From: Gymnopilus junonius
Taxonomy: Eukaryota > Basidiomycota > Agaricomycetes > Agaricales > Galerinaceae
Direction: 5' to 3'
Length of the DNA: 23,898 nt
Assembly: GCA_015501075.1 (NCBI GenBank)
Contig: JADNYJ010000475.1
Span: forward strand, 1 to 23,898
Both the position numbers and the translations under genes were made by a program. The number at the start of each line of letters is the position of its first letter. Position 1 is the stretch's first letter. This document shows positions 10,001 through 21,800 of the stretch, in pieces. The notes below the pieces were generated by a model. That model was not told the DNA's origin, searched no databases, and saw nothing but the letters and a program-made list of their open reading frames with translations.

Positions 10001-13000
10001 CCGTCCCGGTGTGGAGCGATACGCTCCAGCCTGAGATTCCGGACTTGGCTACGGCTATTCAGCTCGCGTATGCGAGTAACGATAAGCATGCGTATGGGCA
10101 GCAGAGGCGGAGTAGGAGTCAAAGTCAAAATCGGAGCCAAAGTCGGAATGGTAATGGTGCGTCGGGGGGTGGGCAGAATCAGGGTCAGAGTCATGAGCAT
10201 GGACAGGAGCATAGGCAGACTTCGGGGCATGGGCACAATGTTGAGGTGAAGCATGCTTATGCTTCGGGTTCGGGTTCGACTGTTGCAGGTCCTGTTCCCC
10301 CCGCCCCTGCCAGCGGCGGTGCTGCTGCTAGTGCACCAAGTCAGGGCGGCTCTCATCCTCGTGCTCGTGCTCACGTCGCCGGTGCTGCTAGCTTTATGTC
10401 ATTTTCGTCCTACGCTGTTGGCGCTGCCGCTTCTGTTTCCACCCATGGTAGTGCTAGTGCTACCACGTGCACATCTGCATCTACCTCTGCACTCCCCATC
10501 CATGCCCGTGCGCCCACTTCCGCTCCTCCGGTTCCAGCATCTTCCAATTCCAATTCTTCTGCACCTCTGGCTTCGACTTCGACTTCGAGGTCAGCCGCCT
10601 CTTCTGTCCCTGTTAAAAAACCCATAGGTCGTCCACGGAAGTATCCCCTCCCTTCTTGGGCCCTTGGTGTCAAAACGAAAGTCAAAGCAGGCGCAAAAGT
10701 AACCGCTACCGGAAGCGTAATTACGAAAACGAAACCGAAGACGAAGACGAAAACAAGCCTGAGTGCTATTGATCCCAGTCGATACCGAAGAAAGTATGGA
10801 CATCCTTATCGACCTCCGGTTTTGAATTGGACCCCTAGTGCGAATAAGAATCCATATCCTGATTTGAGCGGGTATGCTTCAGAAAAAGGAAACCAAAAGG
10901 AGGAGAAACCAAGGGCGCAGTCGAGTTCAAAATCGGATCCACCGCCCATCCTCAGTGTACACCCGCTCTCAAAGTCACACCCAAACCCAACGTCCGGCGG
11001 CAGCGCGAGCGCGTCATCATCGTCATCGTCGTCTTCTAGAGAAGGTGGAGAAGGAAGTTCGTATTCTACGTTTAAAGTCGACTTGGACTCTGTGACGACT
11101 CCCATGAATTGGAGGAAGAGAAGGGCTCTTATTGATCGTAGTATCGACAATGCGGATATTGACGCTGAGGAGGATATGGATGCTGAGGGAGAGGAGGAGG
11201 ATGAGGAGGAAGCAAAAGACCAAGAGGACAGAAAAAGAGAAAGCATGATAGAGGATTGGGAGCTTTACTCGGGGACACAGCACGGCAAGTCGCTCTCTAG
11301 AGCAAATTCAATGTTACGGTCAATGTCAGCGTCCAAGTCCAAGTCCAAGACACCGGTGGCGTCATCACGTTCTGTTCATGCGCCCCTGCCCACCCCTACG
11401 CCTGAAGCGACTGGCGGCAAGCCTTTGGGTGGGAGAGAAGGCAGTACGGCCGCCACGCTGAGGCATAGCTCGACGCCTTCCTTTTCCTCCTCTGCGGCGT
11501 CTTCGTCTACAGCATCATCAACTGCAACTATGAATTCGAATTTGAAACTGAGACCCTCCCTCCCCCTTCCGGGACGGGCGAGGCTGCCTCTTCCTGGGCG
11601 GACGAAAATTGTGCAGGATCAGGGCATAGAGCTGAAACAGGCCCAGAATGAGACGGCGCAGATGGCGTTGGCCACGCCTAATCCGACTCCAAGTCCGACG
11701 CGCACGGCTGCTCAAATCCCCAATCAGACCCAGAGTCAGACCCAGAACCAGGTTCAGCCTCGACCTCAACCTCAGATGACGGAGCTTCCTGTCGCATTTT
11801 CACCAAGACGGACGAGGGTGACGTCGCCGAGGCCTGCGTTGCAATTGCAGCAAGAGGCGCAGGTACAGCATCAGCAGTTGCAGGCGTTGGTTCAGCAGGC
11901 TCAGCAGGGTGTGTGGGAGGTTAAAACGCTAGTGAAGTCTCGGGATATGGTGTCAGGGGCTGAAGCTGGGCCTGGGATGGGTGCAGGCTCTTCTGGGTTA
12001 GGTGAAGGTGTGGGTGTGGGTGTTGGGAGTTCAAACTCGAGCTTGGATTCAGGCTCAGAACTAGCGGCAGTAACGTCCATTGTGGAAGGTTCAGATGCAT
12101 CTATGAGGTCTGCTACACCTGCCTCTAGGACTCTGGCTCCAGTTCCATCTGCGGTGTTGGCAGCACCACCAGTACCACCGCTGGAGGAGCAACAACAGCT
12201 AGCAACGCCGATAGCATCGGCAGCGCAGTCGTCGTCGTCGCAATCACCCTTGCTGTCGTCTCCGTTTGCGGAGGCGTTGGCTGGTGCAATAGCGAAATAC
12301 CCAGCTGATGATCGGTCCAATCTCTCCAGCGCTGGAGATAGTCCAGGAGGTCCTCTCTTGCCCGCTGCCTCGCTCACGCTTTCCGGGGTAACGGGGACCG
12401 CTAGTACCGTTGAAGCTCAGGCTGAGAGTCGGACTGAAGCCCCAGCTCAGCAGTCAGACAAGGGCAATGGGCCTCAGTCTAAGACGGTCGAGGAGGGTGA
12501 GGGTGAGATGCAGGACGATGCAGCCGTTGTCAATGCTTTGCTTCTTTCCTCGTCTAGCAGTGGTATTGGCAGTCCTGGTATGCATGCCGTGGAAGCTGTG
12601 GCAGATACTGAAGTTCATAAAGAAATGCCCATGGATGTCGGTGGGGATGAGGATGCTGATGCTCAGGCGGATGAAGTCGCGAATGCTCAGGTGGATGTAG
12701 ACGCGAATGCTGAGATGGATATAGACGCAAATGCTGACGTGGACGAAGACATACCCATGGATGTTGCTGCGAATGAAGAAGCTGATGAAGAACTAGATGA
12801 ATATGACAGCGACGGTCCCGCTTCAGTGGTTGTAGAACTCGTGAGCGAGTTTTTTGATGCGGTAAGGCTACCTGGTTGCTCTTGGATTTCAATTCCATTT
12901 ATTCTCCTCTCTGTTCTATGCGACTAGGTACTGCCAGGTCTTCGACGCCAGCCGCCCAAAATTGGATATGGCGTATGCTCCCAACGCACTTTTCTCGTGC

Positions 13001-13825
13001 CGGGCGACGGGATCTGGAGCAAGCTCAAGGACCATCCACTTCCAAGTCCTCACCAGTGTTTCCACCGACAGCGACAGTCGCTCAAGGGCGTACCCAGATC
13101 GTAAATAAGCTCCTTGACCTAGGATCCTACGTCTTCTGCCCAAGAGGCAAAGTGCGCAACCTGCAGTTCGATGCTGGGGTTGTTGACGCCCCTTCCTCTG
13201 AACCCTTGTTGCCTGCTTCGGATGCGAAAGACCCTAACCAGAGCGACATTCTCTTGACTGTCCATGGGGAGATTGTTCTACCGCATGTTGAGGGCCCTGA
13301 GAAGGACCATATTTTGGCACTTCATCAGAGTTTCTTGCTGAGAAGGCCAGAAGCTGTGAGTGCGGCTATGGACGTCGGTGACAACGCTGAGTCTCAGGCT
13401 GATGGGTAAGTCTGTTTTCTTTCGCCCACCCTCACCTTCTTCGGCGGGGCTAGGGTATACTGGTTTTTGACAGAACGCTAATTCTCTTTTTTCCCTATTC
13501 TTTTTAATCATTTAATCAATAACATTGGTTATTTTACTCTCCTCGGTTCCGCCCTCGCCGATCAAAATGATGTTCGCTCATACCTTATTCGATGGATGGA
13601 TGAACGCGGTGCTCATCATGAATTGTTCTTCACGCATATACAACCCACGTTCGAAAAAAAAATACAAACAGTTCTGGACAGCAGCGTGTCGAACAAGGTT
13701 CTTCTTGGCCGCTCCTTGCGATTTCACATCATATGACTGTACGTGCCGCGTTGTTGTTAGATACGGAGAGGTTGGTAGAGGAGGAACCGTGGGTTAGGGA
13801 CATTTTAGGGGACCTTCTTGAGTAA
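7069..13825 (+). CDS. giant low-complexity nuclear protein with AT-hook; frame broken in five places
   Basis: Coding exons 7069-9821, 9969-12861, 12928-13405 and about 13523-13825 (introns 147, 66 and 117 nt). The frame jumps at about 8143-8148, 8605-8622, 8880-8914, 13040-13092 and 13725-13735, each time as if one base were missing. With five bases restored the length is 6,432 nt, 2,143 aa. The N-terminal third is His/Pro/Gln-rich with two polyproline runs and a basic nuclear localisation signal (LKRRKIE near residue 311). A conserved-looking block follows (FFPYPATCRRPNVNYEANQR, then SDDGIIIEWSS across the 147-nt intron). An AT-hook core (KKPIGRPRKYP) is at 10621-10647. Ser/Ala/Thr-rich and acidic regions follow. 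The last about 260 residues have ordered composition (KLLDLGSYVFCPRG; LIRWMDERGAHHELFF; PWVRDILGDLLE). AT-hooks bind the minor groove of AT-rich DNA, so a chromatin or transcription role is inferred. I cannot name a family. The last intron ends in AA instead of AG. It could be a young pseudogene rather than a misread gene. Confidence 0.72.
7238..7293 (+). repeat. CCG-type tract encoding two polyproline runs
   Basis: Mostly CCG/CCT/CCC codons give runs of seven and nine or more prolines, separated by leucine, in the N-terminal part of the giant protein. Polyproline runs are typical of disordered regions and can bind SH3, WW or profilin-type domains. Confidence 0.85.
8341..8365 (+). repeat. six-base tandem (CCACAA) encoding Gln-Pro repeats
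   Basis: About four perfect CCACAA units give a (Pro-Gln)n stretch. It lies in the middle segment of the giant gene, between the first and second frame jumps. A related run, CAGCCT/CAGCCC, occurs near 9266-9297. Confidence 0.85.
10621..10647 (+). other. AT-hook DNA-binding motif within the giant protein
   Basis: Codons spell PIGRPRKYP, preceded by KK. The Gly-Arg-Pro core flanked by basic residues is the diagnostic AT-hook sequence that inserts into the minor groove of AT-rich DNA. Only one clear copy is seen. Confidence 0.7.
12650..12765 (+). repeat. imperfect 24-bp repeats encoding acidic 8-residue units
   Basis: Successive peptide units NAQVDVDA, NAEMDIDA and NADVDEDI are encoded by near-identical 24-base units. 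They are flanked by two PMDV copies. The result is a highly acidic patch just before the ordered C-terminal region of the giant protein, resembling acidic histone-binding or activation segments in composition only. Confidence 0.75.
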
Positions 13826-14358
13826 GGAAGATGGCAGACTGCTAGAAAGAAGGTGGACTTTTTCTTTTGATCTAATGGGGCGTAGTTATAGTTATCATCT
13901 TACGTTGTTTTCTGATTTCGCAATAGTGTATTCTGGCATCCATGTAGCATCTGCATCCAAGTTACTTATATCAATTGTTTTTAGAGCTTTCGTCTGATTG
14001 CACTTAAGCCTAAAATTGTACGATTATTTTCGACGCCCTGCACTGGAATGGGGCGACATGGTGTTACGTGCAAAATCAACATACATCAATACAATAAAGC
14101 TATCACGATGGTATATAGGTGGCAATGTACATAGTTCTTGTATTACACTGTGGTATAGATCATTACAGAGGTTTATGTACATGTGCTCTAGAACAAAATA
14201 TAAATACGGACTACCCTTTCAGAAAGCGATAGCAAAAATAACACAGGCACCAGGGAGCACTGTGGCACGGAACTCATTCACACAGGCGCCTCGGCATATG
14301 ACAGTGCCAAGGAGAGGTTATCACTTTTGGGAGGGTAAAGTGTAAACGAAGGTCGAGG
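13826..14358. other. convergent intergenic region
   Basis: AT-rich spacer between the stop codons of the giant gene and the ammonium transporter gene. It should contain both 3' UTRs and poly(A) sites. No further gene is seen. Confidence 0.5.
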
Positions 14359-16460
14359 TCAGGCACTACTGGACCTTTCCTTGAGTTCCATCTGATTCAT
14401 GTCATACGCTGTTGAACGGCCGTACGCGCTGGGCTTGAGTTCAGTTTCGAGGCCGACGTAGTCATATGCGTATTCTCCCATGTCAGATTCATCAATACCG
14501 ATGATTTCTTCCTCTTCGGAGACACGCAGACGGAGACCTGGAATAAAGTGCATTATCCAGAGAATGATGGTCTGTGAAAACGCACACATGTCAGCGCGTG
14601 GCTCGGAGAAAAGATTTCTATGAACGCAACAGGTGTAAATGGGGAGCAAACTTTGCCGCAGCGGGAGAAGAAAGATAGAGTATGGAACGAGGGAGTATAA
14701 TTTTGGAAACTTACGGTCATGACGAAGGAATAGCCGAGGCCGGCAGCAGAGTCGGCGAGATGTTTGGGAAGCTGGATCCAGTGGTGGTCCAACCAGCCTC
14801 CGGGAATTTCAGTAAAGCCGTCAAAGCCAGCGACGCTAGCCTGAGCGAAGAGCGCGGTGAGGATGTTACCAACTATACCGCCAACTGCGTGTGATGCGAA
14901 AATCTGTTAATCCGGGGAAAATAATTCAAAATCAAAATCAATTTACGACAGTGGAAATGGACCCACATCAAGAGAGTCGTCCCATCCTGCAAGGAATTTG
15001 AGCTGAGTGGCAAAGTTGCATACAGTGCCTGCCATGACACCAAACAGGACTGCAGCGGCTGTAAACAGAAAAAAAATTACAGTTACTCCTTGACTGCTCC
15101 TTCAAAAAAATGACAAGGTGAAACTCACGGGAGCCGACAAACCCTGAACCGGGCGTGATAGCGACAAGGCCTGCGACAGCGCCTGAGCAAAAACCAACAG
15201 CCGACCATTTTCTCTCAATACGATAATCCTGTGAATAAATTATCAAGATGAATTTCTTGGGAAGAAATAAATTTGTAATACCCAAAGCATCCACGTCAGC
15301 CCACCAACACTGGCTGCAAGGTTGGTGACAATGCAAGCTTGAGCCGCACGCAAGTTGGCAGCAAGAGCAGATCCACCGTTGAAACCTACATGCCAAAACA
15401 AGTCAAGTCCAAAGTTAGCACATCTGCCACGTTTAGACGGCGTGTGACTGCCAAGACTCACCAAACCATCCAAACCAGAGGAAAATGGTACCGAGAATCA
15501 CGTAGCTGATATTGTGAGGTTTGTATGCAAGAGCTTCCGTGCCATATCCGCGGCGTCTGCCTAGATAGATGGAGATGGCTAAAGCGGCAGTTCCAGAAGA
15601 AATGTGGACAGGTGTGCCTCCAGCGAAATCGAGACCTCCGAGAACGAAAGTCCAGCCGTTGGAGTTCCATGTCCAGCAAGCAATAGGATCATAAACGAGT
15701 GTTGACCAGGCAAAAACGAAGAAAAGGAGAGGACCAAGGTGAGCACGTTCAGCAAATCCGCCTAGCGCGAGCATCGGCCTGGAAATTAAATAATCGTAAG
15801 ATTGTTGGACACAAAGAAGGGAGACGAGATACAGACGTGATGGCAGCGAACATGAGTTGATAAACGCAGAAAACGATAGAAGGAATGCGCGAGCTCCCGA
15901 TGGAGGGTTTTTCAAGGACGCCTTTGAGACCAAAGTATTCTGGAGAATGTGAACAAATTAATTTCGAGAAGCAAGAGTGGCTCATGACTTACTCAAATCT
16001 CCAATAAAGCGGCTGCCTGTTTCGCTAAACGCAAGAGAGAATCCCCAGAAAAACCACTTGGATACCAGACACATCAGCGTCTAAATCCTTCACTTCCGCG
16101 CCAAATGAAAACGCACTTGGAAGGACACCACTGCAAGGGTCATCATGCTGAGGTATATCATAGACAATGCATTTTTCCGTCTTGAGAATGCAATTCAGCG
16201 TCAATAGAATGCATAGCAGAATGCAGCTGACCTTAACAATCCAGAATAGAAGAAACCAACACCTGGAACCATGATCCATACAAGGGCGGTAGATGCCAGA
16301 ACCCAGGCAATATCTCCTGGGTTGTACACGACCGTCGATGGCGGAGATGTGTCGGCATCATACCAATCAATTGACCCAGCTAAAGTCGCAAAAGAAATAT
16401 AAGAGAAATATAGGTACTTCAATACAGAAACTCACAAGCGTCGTAGGTGATATTCACCAT
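14359..16460 (-). CDS. AMT: ammonium transporter, AMT/MEP family, 472 aa
   Basis: Eleven exons: 16460-16436, 16379-16232, 16180-16117, 16056-15993, 15939-15837, 15778-15462, 15385-15282, 15228-15129, 15058-14967, 14903-14715 and 14571-14359. They total 1,419 nt with all phases consistent. The protein imports ammonium across the plasma membrane as a trimer, and eleven transmembrane helices are expected. Visible hallmarks are the family signature around D185 (LDFAGGTPVHISSG) and the twin pore histidines H193 (PVHISS) and H344 (SHAVGG). Others are AITPGSGFVG and a cytosolic tail starting LRLRVSEEEEIIGID, the region that controls gating in this family. Length and residues are normal and nothing is broken. 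Ten introns in 1.4 kb of coding sequence is typical of basidiomycetes. Several GATA sites upstream suggest control by nitrogen supply. Which paralogue it is (high or low affinity, or sensor) cannot be told from sequence. Confidence 0.96.
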
Positions 16461-16573
16461 CCTGAGGGTTCTGGGGAGGGAGAGTGGGGAACGAGGCAAC
16501 CTTATCCCCGACTCGTCACCGACTCATTTATGTGCTGTTACAAGCTGTAAACCAGGGCCGGATGTGGCAACTT

Positions 16574-16844
16574 TGATAGGCAGTGATGGCCGCTATCGGT
16601 AGCAACCCGGAGACTTATTCACACCTTCCTTACTTAGTCCACCTAATTTTATCGACCTATGCGAGCGCCGCGATAAGCTGGTACATCCGTTCTGAAACAT
16701 GCTATACATGGCAATGAAGATCCACGCTGACTTAAGGGCCTGGCTATTGATTGACAGGACTAACAGAATGAAAGTGCGGTCGTGTGCGTGAAAAAGGACA
16801 CTAGTTAAAGAATTTATGCCAAGGCGGATAGAAAGCATCTATCA
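16574..16844 (-). promoter_or_regulatory. cluster of five GATA-factor sites upstream of the ammonium transporter
   Basis: Five HGATAR matches: TGATAG 16574-16579 (+), CGATAG 16598-16593 (-), CGATAA 16654-16649 (-), CGATAA 16671-16676 (+) and TGATAG 16844-16839 (-). They lie about 115 to 385 nt upstream of the transporter start, two of them only 13 bases apart. HGATAR is the core site of fungal AreA/Nit2-type GATA activators, which switch on ammonium uptake genes when nitrogen is poor. Confidence 0.5.
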
Positions 16845-18843
16845 TGATGAAGTACCTTCAGAAATGGGCGCAAATTTAGTCACGAACGACTGCAGGAAGA
16901 ATTCCAAGTAGCCTCGTATTTGTGGCTAGTCAAAGTATAGATTGAATGCGTACTAGGCAAACGTGGCAATGTCGTAAAGTAAACAAAAGACTCAAGGAGG
17001 AGTAACACCTCCATAAGGCAGCTTTACGAATACCTGGAAATGCTAGGAAGTTGACCTCCGCGGCTTGGAATGGGCGCTTATGCCTTACGATCAAAGCATC
17101 ATTTTTGATCGTGACGACATATAGTCCCCTACTCTTTCATCTATAGTATGCCTATAAATATTTTGTTTGGATTACTTGATAGGTAGATTTATATCCTATT
17201 TGATGATGAGCAAAACTTCGTCTATTTCATTTTGATATGCCGACCCAGAGAAATGAGTTTAGATGACGTGCCCCTCCGGAACAATCCAAAAACTTGCAAC
17301 TAAAATAACAGAGCGAAATCTTATCAGTTCGTCACATATGTTTCCAAGTATTCTTGACTTCTCGAGGCTATGCAAATTCAATTCACTAGCATTGAAAATT
17401 TATGTAAAATCGAGCCTGCAGACTCCAACTCCAACTTCTTCAATGCTATGGTCCGACCGATATATATATCCCATTTGGCTAATTATTCCCTTAGGTATGT
17501 GTTGATATCGGGAGATATACGGACATTCGCTTTGAAGATACGACCTTAGGCTTGCGTTCAATGATGTTGCTCTGAATAAAATCCGGTAACCTTGTACCCG
17601 ACAATTTACATAAGCTGAAAAATAAATTCTCATACCATCTTTCTGTAAAGGTTCACTTCATGTCGCGATCGCCGGGTGACCATAAGTCACTTCGCAGTCG
17701 GTACGTATAGTGAACATTTGGTGCACATGCGAAAGAATCTTATCACGAATTATTTGTTCTTATTTGTTTTGCCTGTGATTAAAGTTCGAGCCAAATACGC
17801 TTTTTTCCGTTTACTTCCCAAGTCTCAACGTTTTTATCATATTAATCTGTGTTGTCCTTGTTCTACGTCGCTTTCATCGATAATTGATTTGAAGAAGAGT
17901 GAGAGACGAGGAGATTTGCACACTCCGGCATTTAAAACGCTGTTGTAGATGAGAAAGTGTCGCGTGGATTTCTTATCTTAGCGTCTAGATTGCCTATTCA
18001 TTTCACAGAATCTAACAACCCGAATCATCGGAAGGCATGTCGAAACGGTTACCGATGCCATCCTTGCCAGTCTTAGCATCTACTCGGTAGAAAGGCGTAC
18101 TTAAAGTGCAAAATAAACATGACCTGAGAAGGGCCCTGCACACAGACCGTGAGTTGCGTTTTCAAATGTGTCTGTACTCCGCAGAATAACTCCTGATAAC
18201 TATTGGCAGATAACGTCAAGGCACATGCAAAAAATTCAGATATTGGCGCTACAGAGTTCATGCTGCGGCCATTCTACGAATAGCAAGAAGTACTCGTAAC
18301 CCGCCCGAGCTCCTGGGGGTGCTGTATCGTTTGCGTTGCTATTGCTGGGAACGGTAATCTCTATGCAATGCACTTGACATGACATTGCCTTGACTGTTGA
18401 TCATAAAGGCTTCGTTCTGCTCAACTTTTTTGCCATGCGAAAACGCCGACATGAAGGTAACAAACATATGTCATCACGTTCAACTCTGTCGGAGCCATAT
18501 CTTTCTGAGGGGGATCTGTCGGCGGTGCTGTCTTCTCGGGGCTTACTTATCCTATCGCGGGAGTTTAATTCATAGGTTCACTGCCATATGGACATAATCT
18601 ATTCTATTTCCAGGCTCTGCAGAAGTTTCAGAACAGGTGCCCCAGTGATCAGCGATAGCCTCGGTCAACTAAATCTGTGTTTAGCAGAGCTTAAATCAAC
18701 CCTCCACCCGTGCTATTTTCCTTCTTCCTTTTGACAACGACTCCCATCTCTTAACACCTTGCAACGACTACGATACTTATCGAACTCCCCTCACCTAGAC
18801 GCCGGCCGGAAAGTCCGCTTACGACATCCGTTGCTTATCTTTG
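16845..18843. other. gene-poor intergenic region
   Basis: About 2 kb with only short ORFs and no set of splice signals that builds a protein. The last 150 bases, pyrimidine-rich with AC-rich stretches, look like the promoter and leader of the gene starting at 18844. The rest shows no repeat, tRNA or transposon that I can recognise. A non-coding transcript or worn-out element is possible. Confidence 0.5.
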
Positions 18844-21800
18844 ATGTCTTCAAGAGCCGCCGCATCCCGAAAGCGACTTGCTGGGGAAGATAAACGACCG
18901 AGTTCCTCAAAAGGTTTCTTTTCGCGTTCCAAATCTGCAACTGTCGCCCCTCAGACAGTTCGTGCCCCTTTCGTCGGCGCACCCCAGGCTGCCAATCATA
19001 CCGTTACTCATCCTGCCCCTTATAACCCTCCATTGGACTTAGGCGCTGAGATGCCTCACACGAGAAGAAATTCCGTCGACACTATTTCGCCTCGAAAGAC
19101 GTCCGGTCCTCTAAGCCCAACCAAAGGAGGGCCTACGTACCGTTCACCTCCCCACCAAGAGTTCCAGACAATACGCATTACACCCAATACTTCGCCCGGG
19201 ATGCCACCTCCATCACGTCAGGAGCACAGCGCACCATACTTAGAGGCGTCTTACCAGCCCCCTCCTCCAATCATCGCGACTTATCAGCCACCGCCTCCCA
19301 TTCATTTTACGACTCACTATCCGCCTCAGTCAGTGTCTCAGGAACAGATGGAGCCCTTATCAGGCATCGAGTCACTCTCCGGATTTCCTGCGCCGCCGAA
19401 CTATCCTCCGCCGGTTCCGTCTTCGGTCCAATTCAATCTGCCATCTCCGTCTACATCTCCTCCACGCTCGTCTCTACTTTTGCGATCTTCCCAGCCCACA
19501 TCCCGGAACGAATCTCCCACTCCTACGTACACGTCTTCCCATATTCCTTTACCTCCTGAACGATATGCGCCTCCGCCTCTTCAGGTATCAATCCAAAATT
19601 TACCCCAAGCACATTACCAGAATGGGAATCCTGCCTATCCCTCTCCCCCACCCTCCAGTCCGAATAGGCTGCCCCTTTCTCCTTCACGTGTCTCTCAAAA
19701 TTCCCTCTCCACTGACTCAGGATCAAGTGATTACGAGACAGGCTATGGGTCACGCGAATCAGGCAGAAGTCGAGCCACCAGACCTCTAACTCCCCAGAAG
19801 GTCGCATTTCCAATATCTCCCAGCAGCCCTAGCTCAGCTCCTCCTCGTGTTCGACCTCCAGAATCAGTCTCCAACTCCTCAGGAAAATCTTCCCTGGATG
19901 TAGAATCTATCAATATGACCCCAAAATTCGTATTTCCAGGCTCTCGTTCCGTCGCAAAACCAAAGGTGTCAAAAAAGGCCGGCAATTTGCGAGTCAGGCA
20001 GGAAAGCGACGTTGGCCCAGTTGCACCAAACTCCCCTCGTTCGCTGAGTACCAATGGGCATGCATCATCGAGTGTCCAGAGGATCCGTTCAATTCCGGAC
20101 ACGGCATCGGCAACCAGCAGTAACTCAAGCTCGTCTTCAGGCAGTAGCAATGGAAGTTCTGCTGCACCGCCATCCGGCTACGTCTTTCCTTCGGGGAGAT
20201 CGCGTGCTCAGCCTTCCAAAGCTGTCTCGAAAAAGCGCTCAGGAAAATTGTCCGGCGACGAAGTGGTCAGTGAACGAACGCGATTTATGGGCATATTACT
20301 CAAGAAGAAAAAAAAGTCGAAGGATTCTGTCGATCCTCTCAAAGGTCTGCAAACTACGTCATCGGCGACCGGAACGCGCAGTAAATCCGATGATCTCTGG
20401 GGTTCTCCGAGTACCGCAAACGATTTAGTTAACGAGAGGACCTCGAGTACTCACCTGCAGCCAGGCCGAGAAGGGGTGAAACGCATCAAGTCACGCATTG
20501 GTAGCTATCCTTTAGACCCGTACAACTCCGTCTTGCTTGACAAGTAAGACTTTCTTTTTCTCTTCATCTGATTTCGTCCTGATCCGCTTTTACTATTTAG
20601 CGACCGCCTCACAGGAGAATTGCTCGCGAGGATCAATCCAACGGCCTCACCCAGCTTCTACAACTACGGTAATACTCCGCCGACATCTGTCCTTGATCTC
20701 GGTTGCGGGCAAGGGTAAGAGACCGCCTCTTCACCTCTTTCATTTCGTTCTGATATCCGTTGTCCAGTTATTGGGTCGTGGACGCCGCTATCGCCTGGAA
20801 AGGTTATGGGACAAAAGTGACAGGTTACGATATGGTGGACATATCGCAGGGTTTACTGCCTTGGGCTGATGAGCAAGGTATTAAGGGAAATATCCGCTTT
20901 GTTCGAGGGAACTTGTACGTCGAGCTGTTAAATTCACGAATTGTTACTCACTTCTATTTTCGGATATCAGCCTCAAGCAGAGGTTGCCTTTCAGTGATGA
21001 GTCCTTTGATCTAGTGAGGATGTCATGCCTTGCCCTCTCCATCGCGTCAGATTCCTGGATACCTTTACTGCAAGAAGTACATAGGGTTTTAATGATTGGC
21101 GGAAGACTGGAGTTGATCGACGACGTGATTTTTTTTCCCTATGGCAAGGCAGCTTCCGCTCTCGACGCCTTAAATTTTGGTTCCCACTCCTCCCTTGGAT
21201 CGGTCGCCCCCCAGTTAGACATTACCATCCCTTCAGCCTCATTTACTACATTTAGCATCTTTGACGGACAGACTACCAACCCGGGTCTAGGATCACCATC
21301 TGCTGATTCAATTCTGCTTCAAGGAGTTGAAGAGGAAGAGGCCGACGACGACACTCGAACTGTGAACGAATATAGTCTCCAGCCGGTTTCCAACCCTTCC
21401 CGCCAAACGGTTCGTCGGCATGATGATATCATATACACGGGTATCAGCTCGCAGTCATGGAATACTTCCGCTGCGACGTCCAGAGACCTGGAGGCGTTGT
21501 TTGAGCATATGCTTCAGCACAAGTTTGGCATCAGCATGGATCCTAACGAATTCGTCCTGAGGACTATGAGAGACGTTTTTGGCCACGCGCGAGAAGTCAG
21601 TACTATGCATTTAACTTTGGCTCCACCAAGTACAGGAGGCGGTGGACCCGACATGCTTCGATGGTCTTCTGCGGATCCGCGCCGCCAATCCATGGGTCTC
21701 TCTCAATCCCCAGGCCTTGTATTATGGCCTTCAACGTTCCTGCCAATGAGCCAGTCTGTAATTGAAATTCATGCGTCCAAACATTTGCGACTCTTGTTGT

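Noticed and set aside
13702..13764. A 63-nt intron GTTCTT...GTTAG near the end of the giant gene
   Set aside because: Splicing leads within a few codons to a stop, whereas the -1 frame gives a well-composed C-terminus ending at 13825.
17676..17948. 90-codon plus-strand ORF in the gene-poor region
   Set aside because: No start context, no recognisable motif, and no neighbouring exons.
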